A stretch of 64,000 nt of DNA from Shewanella sp. MR-4. GTDB lineage: Bacteria > Pseudomonadota > Gammaproteobacteria > Enterobacterales > Shewanellaceae. The notes under the pieces were generated by a model, which did not search any database, was not told the origin of the DNA, and was given only the letters and a program-made list of their open reading frames with translations. Below, one piece after another: positions 37,871 to 47,796 of the stretch; the stretch's first letter is position 1, and each line of letters starts with the position of its first letter. Position numbers and translations under genes: made by a program. The stretch lies in assembly GCF_000014685.1 (NCBI RefSeq), contig NC_008321.1:3097001-3161000 (forward strand). Reading direction: 5' to 3'.

Positions 37871-37902
37871 GAACCTAGTTCCTCAAAATTGCCTTAGGGC
37901 AA

Positions 37903-38928
37903 TTACTCTGGTGTATTTGAATTCTTTTCCAACGTCTTCACGCGTTGGAACAGTTCATCCAATTGACGGAAGCGAACTGTATTTTTACGCCATACTTTGT
38001 TTTCCATTGCGACTGTCGCAGAAGAATACAAACCAGGCTCACGCATATTGCCAGTAACATTTGTCGCGCCAGAAAGATGGACACCATCAGCAATAGTTAA
38101 ATGGCCAGCAATCGCGCAATTACCACCAATAATACAATGTTTACCAATAGTAACACTGCCAGCAAGTGTGGTGCTGCCAGCAATCGCGGTATTTTCACCA
38201 ATGATATCGTTATGGGCAACCTGCACTTGGTTGTCGATGATCACACCATTGTGGATCTCAGTATGACCCAAGGCGCCGCGATCGATAGTTGAGCTAGCAC
38301 CGATTTCGACTCGGTCACCAATGCGCACACCACCAGTTTGCGGGATCTTAATCCACTGTCCGCGCTCATTAGCGTAACCAAAACCGTCGGAACCAATAAT
38401 CGCGCCGGAATGGATAATACAATCTTGGCCTAAATGGACGTTGTGATACAGGGTCACATTGGCCCACAGGCGGGTATTTGAACCTATAATGCAGTCTTGA
38501 CCAATCACAGTGCCCGCACCAATCTGGACGTTTTCACCGAGGATCACATTGGCGCCGATCACCGCATTAGCACCGATAGCCACCCCTTCACCTAACAGGG
38601 CGGAAGGATCGATTTGTGCCGAAGGATGGATACCTATGGCCGCCTTAGGCGTGGTATCTAACAACTGTGCCACACGGGCAAACCCTACATAGGGATCTTT
38701 TACTACTAACGCAGTGCCAGAATAGTCCTGCGCATCTTTAGCCGACAATAACACCGCACTCGCTTGAGTTAACTCAAGCTGAGCACGGTATTTGCTGTTG
38801 GCTAAAAAAGAGATTTGTCCCGCTGTGGCATGTTCAAGTGTCGCAACGCTGTTGATCACTAACGTTTCATCGCCTTGGACAACGCCGTCTAATAACAGGC
38901 TTAGCTCTTTTAAAGTCACACTTTTCAT
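37903..38928 (-). CDS. lpxD: UDP-3-O-(3-hydroxymyristoyl)glucosamine N-acyltransferase
   Basis: LpxD adds the second acyl chain in lipid A synthesis. The 341-residue protein has a uridine-binding N-terminal domain, then a hexapeptide-repeat beta-helix, with the catalytic histidine in NQVQVAHNDIIGE and a helical C terminus. The frame begins one codon earlier at a TTG, but the adjacent ATG at 38928 is the natural start. It begins three bases past the skp stop codon. Confidence 0.96.
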   Translation of the reverse strand: MKSVTLKELSLLLDGVVQGDETLVINSVATLEHATAGQISFLANSKYRAQLELTQASAVLLSAKDAQDYSGTALVVKDPYVGFARVAQLLDTTPKAAIGIHPSAQIDPSALLGEGVAIGANAVIGANVILGENVQIGAGTVIGQDCIIGSNTRLWANVTLYHNVHLGQDCIIHSGAIIGSDGFGYANERGQWIKIPQTGGVRIGDRVEIGASSTIDRGALGHTEIHNGVIIDNQVQVAHNDIIGENTAIAGSTTLAGSVTIGKHCIIGGNCAIAGHLTIADGVHLSGATNVTGNMREPGLYSSATVAMENKVWRKNTVRFRQLDELFQRVKTLEKNSNTPE

Positions 38929-38931
38929 CAA

Positions 38932-39438
38932 TTACTTGCCTTTGCTTAAGGCTTCAACCACTTTGCCACTGATGTCAGCATTTGGCTTAACATAAATGAC
39001 GGCACCGCGCTGTAAAACTAAATCGTATTTTTCTTTTTCAGCGATAGTGTTAATGGCTTTTTGAACCTTAACTAACAGTTTGTTTTGCTCTTCACCTTGG
39101 CGACGACGTAAGTCTTCATCCAAAGCTTTACCTTTTAGCTGATATTCAGATTTTAACGCTTCCATTTTACGAACCAGCTCAGTTTTTTGCGTGTCATTCA
39201 TTAGCGCGCCGTCACGTTGCTGCTTCTCCATCAGAGAGCGCATTTCTTCTTGCATTTTCTGAACTTCAGCCATGCGATCACCAAACTCTGATTTCAGAGA
39301 TTGGGAGATTTGCTCACGTTGAGGTAACTGTTCAAACACAGCGCCCATATCAACAACAGCAATATTTTCTGCCTGCGCCGCTAAAGGTGCACCTAATAAA
39401 GCCAACGTCACCAGGGCACGGTTTACCATCTTGTTCAA
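38932..39438 (-). CDS. skp: Periplasmic chaperone Skp/OmpH
   Basis: Skp is a trimeric periplasmic chaperone that holds unfolded outer-membrane proteins on their way to BamA. The 168-residue precursor has a signal peptide (ALLGAPLAAQA) and a long charged coiled-coil middle (about 45-125: LKSEFGDRMAEVQKMQEEMRS and on) typical of its tentacle arms. It sits between bamA and lpxD, as in E. coli. Confidence 0.95.
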   Translation of the reverse strand: MNKMVNRALVTLALLGAPLAAQAENIAVVDMGAVFEQLPQREQISQSLKSEFGDRMAEVQKMQEEMRSLMEKQQRDGALMNDTQKTELVRKMEALKSEYQLKGKALDEDLRRRQGEEQNKLLVKVQKAINTIAEKEKYDLVLQRGAVIYVKPNADISGKVVEALSKGK

Positions 39439-39494
39439 AATAGACTCCTTGTTACCTTTGTTATATTCAGCAAAACCTGCCGAGTGTATGCCTT

Positions 39495-41975
39495 TTAAAA
39501 AGTTTTGCCAATATTGAACGAGAAGATCTCTGTTTGATCGCCTTCGTATTCTTTAATCGGCCATGCCAAGCTGAATACCATTGGGCCCATAGGAGACAGC
39601 CACTGTAAGCTTAACCCCCAAGACGCTCTGATACGGCCAGGATCACTGTAGTCCTGCAACTTATCAAACTCTTCCGCAGGCAGGGTTTGATACTTAGCAA
39701 AATCAAACTCAGTATCCCACACGTTACCCGCATCGACGAAGAAACTGGTACGTACAGAGTTAGCGTAAGCCTCATCCAAGAATGGCGTTGGTACAATCAA
39801 CTCCATACTGGCAGTTGCAATCGCGTTACCACCGATAGAACGACCTGAACTGACCTGAATACTGTTTGGATCGCCCGGTAAGCTACAACCGTCACCCGAT
39901 GGATCCGGCGCACAAGGCTCACTACCACGGAAGAGGTAGAATGAACGTGGACCGACCGAGTTAGACTTAAAGCCACGCAGTGAGGTACTCCCGCCCGAGT
40001 AATAGTTTTCCCAGAATGGCAGGATTTGGTCATTATCGTTGAATTGACCATAGCCGTTGCCATAACCTAAACGACCGCGCGCTAATAGCACAAAACTGTG
40101 GCTGCGGTTGATGGGGAAATAATAGTTAGTATCGAAGTCAGTCTTAAAGTACTGCAGATCCGAGCCCGGTACTGTCATCTTACCGCTTAAACGCTGTGAC
40201 GAACCGTCCGTTGGGAAGGTGCCACGGTTTAGCGTGCTGCGGTACCAACCTAAGCTCAGCTCAAAGTTATCGAAGCTTAAATCGGCATTTGGATCATCGT
40301 CACGGTAGATATTGTAGAAACGCAGCGCCTGCTCGTAGGCAGAGATTTCTGAAATCGTGTTATGACGATAGCCAATACCACCGTTGATACGGTTATATTC
40401 GTTAATCGGGAAACCTGAATTCAATGCCACGCCGTAGGAACTGTTCTTATAGCGTTCAAGGTTCGCTTCATTCGCATCGAACTCGTTCCAATAAACGCTA
40501 CCACCTAAGCTCACACCATCTTTGGTCCAATATGGATCGGTGTAAGATAAGTTAACGTTCTTAGAGTACTTGTTAGTGCTTAAACTCACGCCCGCTTGGT
40601 TACCCGTACCGAGGAAGTTATTTTGCTGCACACCAAACTGCAGACTTAAGCCCGATTCAGTACCATAACCCACACCGGCGTTAAATGAGCCCGATGGCTG
40701 CTCTTTAACCTTCACGGCCACATCGACTAAATCGTCGGTACCTGGCACTTGAATGGTTTCGGTATCAACGGTCTCGAAGAAGCCTAAACGGTTTAGACGA
40801 GCTTTAGATTGCTCAACCTGCGCCGAGTTTAACCAAGCACCTTCCATCTGACGCAGTTCGCGGCGCATCACTTCATCTTTAGTGACAGTGTTACCGGTGA
40901 AGTTAACCGAACGCACATACACACGTTTACCCGGTTTGATATTGATGTTTAAGGTGACTTCCTTAGTCTTATCATCAATTTCAGGGTAGGTTTTCACTTC
41001 AGGGTAAGCGTAACCGAAACGGCCTAAATATTTACTGTACATCTCTTCGGTGAAGGTCACATCACCGCCGTTGTACATATCGCCCGCCTTAATTGGCAGA
41101 ATCGATCTCATTAACTCTTCGCGGCCCATTAAGTCGCCGGTGAGGTTAACGTCTTTAACCTTGTACTTCTCACCTTCGTTGACGTTGATGGTGATATACA
41201 AACCTTTACGGTCAGGCGTCATCGCCACTTGCGTCGAGGTGACTTCAAAGCGGATATAACCCTTGTTGTGATAATAGGTTTTAATGGTTTCAAGATCGGC
41301 TTGCAGCTTTTGCTTCTGATAGCGACGCTCACCGAACAGATCCCACCAAGCCACGTAGTCTTTGAGTTCTAACATGCCGATAAGCTCAGCATCGGTGAAC
41401 TCTTTGTTGCCAACCACGTTAATTTGGCGAATTTCAGCAGCTAAACCTTCAGTAAACTTAAATTTTAATTCGACACGGTTACGGGGTAAGTTAATCACCT
41501 GCGCTTCAACTTTCGCACCGTATTTACCTACACCGTAGTAGAAGTCTTGTAATCCCTTCTCGATGCCTGTCAGCATAGTACGGTCTAAGGACTCGCCGAC
41601 TTTCACGCCTGAGCCATCCAGACTTTCCTGTAACTGCTCATCTTTAATGTCTTTGTTGCCTTCAAAAGTCACGGCGCTGATCGTTGGCCGCTCAGTGACT
41701 TTGACAATCAATACGCCACCATCACGACTAACAGTGATATTTTCAAAGTTAGTCGATGCATACAGGCTTTTAATGGCTTGCTGAATCTTTAACTGGTCAA
41801 CAGTGTCACCCACTTTCACTGGTAAGCTTAACAAGGCAGCACCCAGTGCGACTCGCTGCAAACCTTCAACTTGGATGTCGGTCACTTCAAAGGGTTGGAA
41901 AGTATCCGCCAACACAGTCCCTGAAAACGACGCACCGACGAATAACATCGAGGCAAAAAGTTTATTCAATCTCAT
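39495..41975 (-). CDS. bamA: Outer membrane protein assembly factor BamA
   Basis: BamA is the core of the machine that folds beta-barrel proteins into the outer membrane. The 826-residue precursor has a signal peptide (ASFSGTVLA), five POTRA domains (about 25-425) and a C-terminal 16-strand barrel ending in phenylalanine (SFNIGKTF). Conserved lid-loop residues (GGSTSLRGF) are visible near 650-660. It lies between rseP and skp. Confidence 0.97.
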   Translation of the reverse strand: MRLNKLFASMLFVGASFSGTVLADTFQPFEVTDIQVEGLQRVALGAALLSLPVKVGDTVDQLKIQQAIKSLYASTNFENITVSRDGGVLIVKVTERPTISAVTFEGNKDIKDEQLQESLDGSGVKVGESLDRTMLTGIEKGLQDFYYGVGKYGAKVEAQVINLPRNRVELKFKFTEGLAAEIRQINVVGNKEFTDAELIGMLELKDYVAWWDLFGERRYQKQKLQADLETIKTYYHNKGYIRFEVTSTQVAMTPDRKGLYITINVNEGEKYKVKDVNLTGDLMGREELMRSILPIKAGDMYNGGDVTFTEEMYSKYLGRFGYAYPEVKTYPEIDDKTKEVTLNINIKPGKRVYVRSVNFTGNTVTKDEVMRRELRQMEGAWLNSAQVEQSKARLNRLGFFETVDTETIQVPGTDDLVDVAVKVKEQPSGSFNAGVGYGTESGLSLQFGVQQNNFLGTGNQAGVSLSTNKYSKNVNLSYTDPYWTKDGVSLGGSVYWNEFDANEANLERYKNSSYGVALNSGFPINEYNRINGGIGYRHNTISEISAYEQALRFYNIYRDDDPNADLSFDNFELSLGWYRSTLNRGTFPTDGSSQRLSGKMTVPGSDLQYFKTDFDTNYYFPINRSHSFVLLARGRLGYGNGYGQFNDNDQILPFWENYYSGGSTSLRGFKSNSVGPRSFYLFRGSEPCAPDPSGDGCSLPGDPNSIQVSSGRSIGGNAIATASMELIVPTPFLDEAYANSVRTSFFVDAGNVWDTEFDFAKYQTLPAEEFDKLQDYSDPGRIRASWGLSLQWLSPMGPMVFSLAWPIKEYEGDQTEIFSFNIGKTF

Positions 41976-42006
41976 AGAGCACTTCTAATTATTAGTCTGT
42001 CCTTGC

Positions 42007-43377
42007 TCAGAGTCGGGCAAAGTCATTGAAGAGCGCGATGCTCATCAACATCAGCAGCAATGCTGCCCCAAATCTGAATCCTATTTCCTGTACCTTTTCA
42101 GACACAGGTTTACCAGTGATTACCTCAACGAAGTAATACAGCAGGTGTCCTCCATCGAGCACAGGCAATGGCAGCAGGTTAATGATGCCTAAATTGACAC
42201 TGATAAGCGCGAGGAAACCGAGAAAGTAAACCAAGCCATAGTTTGCACTATTGCCCGCACCCTGTGCGATTGAGATAGGTCCACTTAAGTTTTTCACTGA
42301 CACATCGCCAGTAAATAATTTGCCAATCATCTTAAAGCTCACGGCCACAAGTTGCCATGTTTTATCAACCGCGATAGCGAAAGAATCGATTGGACCATAT
42401 TCGAGTTGTAGGCGCATATTCTCAGGCCATTGCGCCTGAGTCGGGCTCACCCCAAGCACGCCCACTTCTTTGCCATCGCTATTTTTAACACCAGAGGGTG
42501 TGACTGAGATGGCAAACTGCTCGCCAGCTCTGCGCACAGTTAACTCCACTGGCACATTGGCAGAATGTTGAATAATGTCAACAAAAGCTTGCCAATCGGT
42601 GTAATTTTCGCCATTGATAGCAACCAAAGTATCACCGATTTTAAGCTCACTCTTAGCCGCAGCACTGCCTTCACTGATGAGCGCAATTTGTGGCTCAATT
42701 GCGGGGCGATACACGCCTAACCCAAGCGCAGTAATCGGCGACTCTTTTTCTGGGTCGAAGCGCCACTCGCGGGTATCAAGGGTATAAGTACGGGCCGAGG
42801 TGTCTAAGCCCTGCAAGCCATTTAACGGCGCAAGTGAGACGGTTAAACTGTCATCGCCGATATGGCCAACTAGCGCTAAATTCACTTCTTCCCAATTACG
42901 TACTGGTTGACCTGAAATCGCCGTCACTTGCATCGGCTCAGTCACTTGGATTTGCGCCGCCGCTGTGCCAGGTGTGGTTGAGGTAATCACTGGCTTGAGC
43001 GATGGCACGCCAATTAAATACATTAAATACAGTGCGATAATTGCAAAGATAAAGTTTGCAATCGGACCTGCGGCCACAATCGCAATCCGTTGCCATACAC
43101 TTTTACGGTTAAAGGCTTGATCCTTTAACTCATCGGGTACGTCTTCTACTCGCTCATCGAGCATTTTGACATAGCCGCCTAACGGGATCATGGCGACCAC
43201 ATACTCAGTGCCATCCTGGCCGACTCTGCGCCAAATCGCCTTACCAAAACCAATTGAGAAACGTTCAACTTTCACGCCACAGCGGCGTGCAACATAGAAA
43301 TGGCCGTATTCGTGGGCGGTGATAAGCAGCCCAAGCGCGACGATAAACGAACCTAAGTTCCACAAAAAATCTAACAT
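42007..43377 (-). CDS. rseP: Site-2 protease RseP
   Basis: RseP is the intramembrane zinc protease that cleaves anti-sigma factor RseA after DegS, releasing sigma-E. The 456-residue protein has HEYGH in the first membrane helix (residues 22-26), two periplasmic PDZ domains in the middle and the third metal ligand in NLLPLPVLDGGH near residue 400. The position before bamA links envelope stress sensing with barrel assembly. Confidence 0.96.
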   Translation of the reverse strand: MLDFLWNLGSFIVALGLLITAHEYGHFYVARRCGVKVERFSIGFGKAIWRRVGQDGTEYVVAMIPLGGYVKMLDERVEDVPDELKDQAFNRKSVWQRIAIVAAGPIANFIFAIIALYLMYLIGVPSLKPVITSTTPGTAAAQIQVTEPMQVTAISGQPVRNWEEVNLALVGHIGDDSLTVSLAPLNGLQGLDTSARTYTLDTREWRFDPEKESPITALGLGVYRPAIEPQIALISEGSAAAKSELKIGDTLVAINGENYTDWQAFVDIIQHSANVPVELTVRRAGEQFAISVTPSGVKNSDGKEVGVLGVSPTQAQWPENMRLQLEYGPIDSFAIAVDKTWQLVAVSFKMIGKLFTGDVSVKNLSGPISIAQGAGNSANYGLVYFLGFLALISVNLGIINLLPLPVLDGGHLLYYFVEVITGKPVSEKVQEIGFRFGAALLLMLMSIALFNDFARL

Positions 43378-43427
43378 TCCACTCCTTATGTCATCGTCAA
43401 ATTCGCTTATTCCTCATAAAATGGGGA

Positions 43428-44618
43428 TTAAGCCAATTTCGCTAACTGTTCGCGGGCATATATCCGCGTTTGCGCATCGAGGGCAATAATATCATCGATG
43501 CTGGTCATTGCCCGTTTAGGCACTGATGATAAACACGCTTCATTCACCTTAGCGATATGGGTAAAACCAATCTGCCCCTGTAAAAATGCCTCAACGGCAA
43601 TCTCATTGGCGGCATTGAGCACAGTTGTGGCCTCTTGGCCTTGGGCGCAAGCGGCAATCGCTAATGCCAAACAGGGAAAGCGATTAAAGTCTGGTTCACA
43701 AAAGCTTAACTGTCCGACTTTGAAAAAATCCAAAGGTTCAACGCCAGAGCTAATTCTTTGTGGATAGGACATACAATGCGCAATCGGCGTACGCATATCC
43801 GGGTTACCCATTTGCGCGATAACACTGCCATCACGGTATTGCACCATCGAATGGATAACACTCTGCGGATGGATAACCACCTTTAATTGGTCGTTCTGAG
43901 TATTAAACAGCCAGCGCGCTTCGATAAACTCCAAACCTTTATTCATCATAGTGGCGGAGTCGACTGAAATTTTCGGCCCCATCGACCAGTTTGGATGTTT
44001 ACAGGCCTGCGCAGGTGTCATCGCAGCAAGACTTGCAAGCTCAGCCGTCAAAAAGGGACCACCAGAGCCTGTCAGCAAAATATGGGAAATGCCCGATGCG
44101 GCTAAATCACAGCGGCCTAAATTGGCCTGCACCTCTTCGGGTAAACATTGGAAAATCGCATTGTGCTCACTGTCAACGGGCAGCAAAGTGGCGCCAGAGG
44201 CTTTGGTGGCCTCAATAAAGAGTTCACCTGACATCACCAAGGCCTCTTTATTGGCAAGCAATACTCGCTTACCCGCCTTGACGGCGGCTAAGGTTGGCAC
44301 AAGCCCCGCTGCGCCGACGATAGCGGCCATCACAGTATCCACTTCAGTGGCTGTGACTAAGGCGATGAGTTCATCCTCACCGCTACTGACTTGGATATTA
44401 AGCTCAGGGGGAAGCTTGGCTTGTAGCGCTAATGCGGCCTGACTATCGACCATATGGGCGACTTGTGGGCGATGGGTTATACACAGGGCGAGCATCTTAT
44501 CGACACTCGCATTCGCCACTAAAGCGTAAACACGATAGGCATCGGGATTAGCCGAAATTACACTTAAAGTGCTGGCACCAATCGACCCAGTTGCGCCCAA
44601 AATCACCATATTTTGCAT
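43428..44618 (-). CDS. dxr: 1-deoxy-D-xylulose 5-phosphate reductoisomerase
   Basis: Dxr (IspC) performs the committed step of the MEP isoprenoid pathway using NADPH and a divalent metal. The 396-residue protein shows GATGSIG near the N terminus, LANKEALVM, PVDSEHNAIFQC with the metal-binding Asp-Glu, and the SMVQYRDGS segment. The frame is open to 44639, but the ATG at 44618, 4 bases after cdsA ends and with GGATG in front, fits the family. Isoprenoid made here feeds UppS upstream. Confidence 0.96.
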   Translation of the reverse strand: MQNMVILGATGSIGASTLSVISANPDAYRVYALVANASVDKMLALCITHRPQVAHMVDSQAALALQAKLPPELNIQVSSGEDELIALVTATEVDTVMAAIVGAAGLVPTLAAVKAGKRVLLANKEALVMSGELFIEATKASGATLLPVDSEHNAIFQCLPEEVQANLGRCDLAASGISHILLTGSGGPFLTAELASLAAMTPAQACKHPNWSMGPKISVDSATMMNKGLEFIEARWLFNTQNDQLKVVIHPQSVIHSMVQYRDGSVIAQMGNPDMRTPIAHCMSYPQRISSGVEPLDFFKVGQLSFCEPDFNRFPCLALAIAACAQGQEATTVLNAANEIAVEAFLQGQIGFTHIAKVNEACLSSVPKRAMTSIDDIIALDAQTRIYAREQLAKLA

Positions 44619-44622
44619 AGCG

Positions 44623-45480
44623 TTACATCCAAAATGCAATGTAGATTAAGGTAAACACCGGCAAGGCCGCAGTGAGGCTGTCGATGCGATCGAGCACGCC
44701 ACCATGCCCAGGCAGAATCGTGCCAGAGTCTTTGATGCAGGCGGCCCGCTTAAACATACTCTCCGATAAATCGCCGAGCGCCGAAATCAGTGCCACGAAA
44801 ATGGTAACCGCGACTACTAACCCTAATTCCTGCTCAGGCGAAATATACATCACGCCAGCGACAACAATCAGTGTTGTCATCAGGCCGCCCAATAAACCCT
44901 CTAGAGTTTTAGCAGGGCTCACCGCTGGCATCAGCTTGGTCTTGCCGACCGCTTTGCCGACAAAATACGCGCCCGAATCGGCCGCCCAGACAATCAGCAT
45001 CACCAGTAGTACCAATGATGCGCCATAGTAAGGCGATATTTGCGAACTAATGGATTTGAGTGCAATCAGCGCCACAAAACACGGCACTAAGGTGAGTTGT
45101 CCAAACATGGACTTCAGCATCGGGTTCTTTTGCCAGAGTTTGGCGCTTTTAGGGTAAGTCACCACCAACAGCAGTGACACTATCCACCAGAATGCGCCGA
45201 TGGCAATCACGGCAAGATAGATAGGATGAATTTGTCCCCTGAGCCAAATGGTGTCGGCGGGAACAATTAAATTCAACGCGATAAGTAAAATACCGACGGT
45301 GCAAGTAAAACTCCATTGAGTCACATCACATTGACTATCGATGATCCTGCCCCACTCCTTAGCGGCGATCAGAAACACGGCCACTAAGGCCCAAGCAAAG
45401 TACTCTACGGGGAGTAAAAAGATCGCTCCCAAAACTAATGGAATTAACCAAATTGCTGTTATTATACGTTGTTTTAGCAA
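44623..45480 (-). CDS. cdsA: Phosphatidate cytidylyltransferase
   Basis: CdsA makes CDP-diacylglycerol from phosphatidate and CTP, the branch point for all phospholipids. The 285-residue polytopic membrane protein has about eight hydrophobic segments and the C-terminal signature (SESMFKRAACIKDSG then LPGHGGVLDRIDS). It lies between uppS and dxr with tiny gaps, so co-transcription is likely. Confidence 0.96.
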   Translation of the reverse strand: MLKQRIITAIWLIPLVLGAIFLLPVEYFAWALVAVFLIAAKEWGRIIDSQCDVTQWSFTCTVGILLIALNLIVPADTIWLRGQIHPIYLAVIAIGAFWWIVSLLLVVTYPKSAKLWQKNPMLKSMFGQLTLVPCFVALIALKSISSQISPYYGASLVLLVMLIVWAADSGAYFVGKAVGKTKLMPAVSPAKTLEGLLGGLMTTLIVVAGVMYISPEQELGLVVAVTIFVALISALGDLSESMFKRAACIKDSGTILPGHGGVLDRIDSLTAALPVFTLIYIAFWM

Positions 45481-45500
45481 AAAAAATCCCTCATGACGTT

Positions 45501-46328
45501 TTACAATGCGCGCATCTCATCAATTTGACTTCCGGTCAAACCAAAACGGCGCTGGCGACTGGCAAAAGTAGCAATCGCTTCATGAAAAGCCTGTTCATCG
45601 AAATCAGGCCAAAGGGTGTCCATAAACACCAATTCAGCATAGGCAGCCTGCCAGAGCACAAAATTGCTGATCCGGTAATCCCCACCCGTACGGATCATTA
45701 AATCAACTTCACTCTGATTTTGCATGCACAAATGTTCACTCAAGGCTTCTTCGGTGAACTGACTGCTGGTCATTTCGCCATTTTCCACCTTTTCAGCTAA
45801 CTTTTGAGCTGCTTGCAGTATGTCCCAACGGCCACCGTAATTGGCCGCTACATTCAATATCAATCCACTGTTGCCTGCGGTTTTTTCTTCTGCGGCACGA
45901 ATTTGTTTTTGTAAACGCGCAGAAAAACGGCTGATATCGCCGATGATATTTAATCGGACTTGGTTTTTATCGAGTAACTTAATTTCCCGTTGTAACACGG
46001 TAAAAAACAATTCCATCAGCAAGCTGACTTCTTTATCGGGTCTACGCCAATTCTCGCTGGAAAACGCAAATAGCGTCAGCGATTGTATCCCTAACTGACT
46101 GGCCGCACTCACCGCACGTCTCACCGCCTTTACGCCGGCTTTATGCCCCATAACTCGTGGTTTGCCCTGGGTTTGGGCCCAACGTCCATTACCATCCATA
46201 ATAATCGCAACATGTTTAGGTAATGACTGTTTTACGAGTTCAGGTAATACCTCAGGTAAGCTTGTCTGAGCACAAGCATCCTGCTCAGTCGACCTAGATT
46301 GCGGATCAAATTCCACTGTGGATGACAT
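45501..46328 (-). CDS. uppS: Undecaprenyl diphosphate synthase
   Basis: UppS condenses isopentenyl units onto farnesyl diphosphate to make the C55 lipid carrier. The 275-residue protein has HVAIIMDGNGRWA with the catalytic aspartate, SSENWRRP and the C-terminal LMIRTGGDYRISNFVLWQ. About 35 poorly conserved residues precede the first motif, so the N terminus is somewhat long for the family. Confidence 0.95.
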   Translation of the reverse strand: MSSTVEFDPQSRSTEQDACAQTSLPEVLPELVKQSLPKHVAIIMDGNGRWAQTQGKPRVMGHKAGVKAVRRAVSAASQLGIQSLTLFAFSSENWRRPDKEVSLLMELFFTVLQREIKLLDKNQVRLNIIGDISRFSARLQKQIRAAEEKTAGNSGLILNVAANYGGRWDILQAAQKLAEKVENGEMTSSQFTEEALSEHLCMQNQSEVDLMIRTGGDYRISNFVLWQAAYAELVFMDTLWPDFDEQAFHEAIATFASRQRRFGLTGSQIDEMRAL

Positions 46329-46410
46329 CTATTACAACCCTTTAAAATAGACAAACGCCGTGTAGTATACCCCTACACGGCGTAGCAACTCTAGCTTATA
46401 GCGCCTGAGA

Positions 46411-46968
46411 TTAGACTTCCATCAACTCAATTTCTTTGGCAGCTAAGATCTCATCGACCTTCTTAATGTGAGCATCGGTGAACTTTTGCACTTCGTCTTC
46501 AAAGCGGCGAACATCGTCTTCAGTACATTCTTTGGCTTTTTCGAGCTTCTTCACATCAGAAATGGCGTCACGACGTACGTTACGAATCGCCACACGGCCG
46601 CCTTCGGCTTCTGCACGTACCACTTTGATGAAGTCTTTACGACGCTCTTCCGTCAGTGCTGGTAATGGAATACGTAAGGTAGCACCCGCTGACATTGGAT
46701 TTAAGCCAAGGTCTGAGCTCATGATCGCTTTCTCAACCGCTTGGATTGCACTACGGTCAAACACAGTTACCGACAGAGTACGCGCATCTTCGATGCCCAC
46801 GTTAGCCACTTGGTTAAGCGGTGTCATAGTGCCGTAGTAAGACACTTGGATAGAGTCCAGTAAGCTTGGGTGTGCACGACCAGTACGTACTTTCGCCATT
46901 TGGTTCTTAGTCGCTTCTACGCATTTACCCATGCGTTCTTGAGCATCTTTTTTAATATCTGCAATCAC
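46411..46968 (-). CDS. frr: Ribosome recycling factor
   Basis: Together with EF-G this factor splits post-termination ribosomes. The 185-residue protein has the normal length and the conserved blocks KVRTGRAHPSLLD near the N terminus and NVRRDAISDVKKL in the middle. It follows pyrH by 30 bases, in the usual order. Confidence 0.97.
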   Translation of the reverse strand: MIADIKKDAQERMGKCVEATKNQMAKVRTGRAHPSLLDSIQVSYYGTMTPLNQVANVGIEDARTLSVTVFDRSAIQAVEKAIMSSDLGLNPMSAGATLRIPLPALTEERRKDFIKVVRAEAEGGRVAIRNVRRDAISDVKKLEKAKECTEDDVRRFEDEVQKFTDAHIKKVDEILAAKEIELMEV

Positions 46969-46998
46969 GTTAAATGTCCTTCTTGGTCATTAAATAAC

Positions 46999-47727
46999 TT
47001 ATTTCGCTCTGATCATTGTGCCTTCTTCTTCACCCATGACCACGCGGCGCAGTGCACCTGGTTTGTTCATGTTGAATACTAGGATTGGCATGTCATGATC
47101 ACGCGCCATCGTAAAGGCTGCTAAGTCCATTACTTTTAATTCTTTGTCCAGTACTTCAGTGTACGATAATTCATCGTACTTCACTGCTTCTGGATTTTTC
47201 ATCGGGTCGTCAGAATAAACGCCGTCAACTTTAGTGCCTTTTAGCACGACTTCTGCTTCGATTTCAATGCCGCGTAAGCAAGCCGCAGAATCGGTAGTGC
47301 AGAATGGGTTACCAGTACCCGCAGCAAAAATCACTACACGCCCTGATTTTAATAAGCTGATAGCCTCAGCCCAATTGTAGTCGTCACATACCCCTTTTAA
47401 CGGGATTGCCGACATCAGACGAGCATTAACATAGGCACGGTGCAGGGCATCACGCATGGCCAAGCCGTTCATAACCGTTGCCAGCATACCCATGTGATCG
47501 CCCACCACACGGTTCATGCCAGCTTTTGCTAGGCCTTCACCGCGAAATAGATTACCACCACCAATGACCACACCCACCTGAATGCCTAACTCTACCAGCT
47601 CTTTCACTTCTTGAGCCATGCGATCTAACACTTTAGGATCGATGCCGAAGCCTTCGTCGCCCATCAGTGCTTCGCCACTTAATTTTAGAAGAATGCGTCT
47701 AAATGCAGGTTTTGGATTGGTGCTCAT
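46999..47727 (-). CDS. pyrH: UMP kinase
   Basis: PyrH phosphorylates UMP to UDP; the bacterial enzyme is a hexameric amino acid kinase-fold protein activated by GTP. The 242-residue protein has LLKLSGEALMG, VVIGGGNLFRG and the FAAGTGNPFCTTDSAA nucleotide site. It follows tsf across a hairpin terminator-like structure. Confidence 0.97.
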   Translation of the reverse strand: MSTNPKPAFRRILLKLSGEALMGDEGFGIDPKVLDRMAQEVKELVELGIQVGVVIGGGNLFRGEGLAKAGMNRVVGDHMGMLATVMNGLAMRDALHRAYVNARLMSAIPLKGVCDDYNWAEAISLLKSGRVVIFAAGTGNPFCTTDSAACLRGIEIEAEVVLKGTKVDGVYSDDPMKNPEAVKYDELSYTEVLDKELKVMDLAAFTMARDHDMPILVFNMNKPGALRRVVMGEEEGTMIRAK

Positions 47728-47748
47728 ATTTTTTTGTCCTGGTCATAA

Positions 47749-47776
47749 CAAGACCGCAGCCATTGCTGCGGTCTTG
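47749..47776 (-). terminator. Hairpin between tsf and pyrH
   Basis: A 12-bp perfect stem (47749-47760 with 47765-47776) with loop CATT lies 20 bases past the tsf stop. The following minus-strand sequence TTATGACC is a poor T tract, so partial termination or RNA stabilisation is more likely than full termination. Confidence 0.6.
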
Positions 47777-47796
47777 GGGGTATTTAGCGTTGGCGA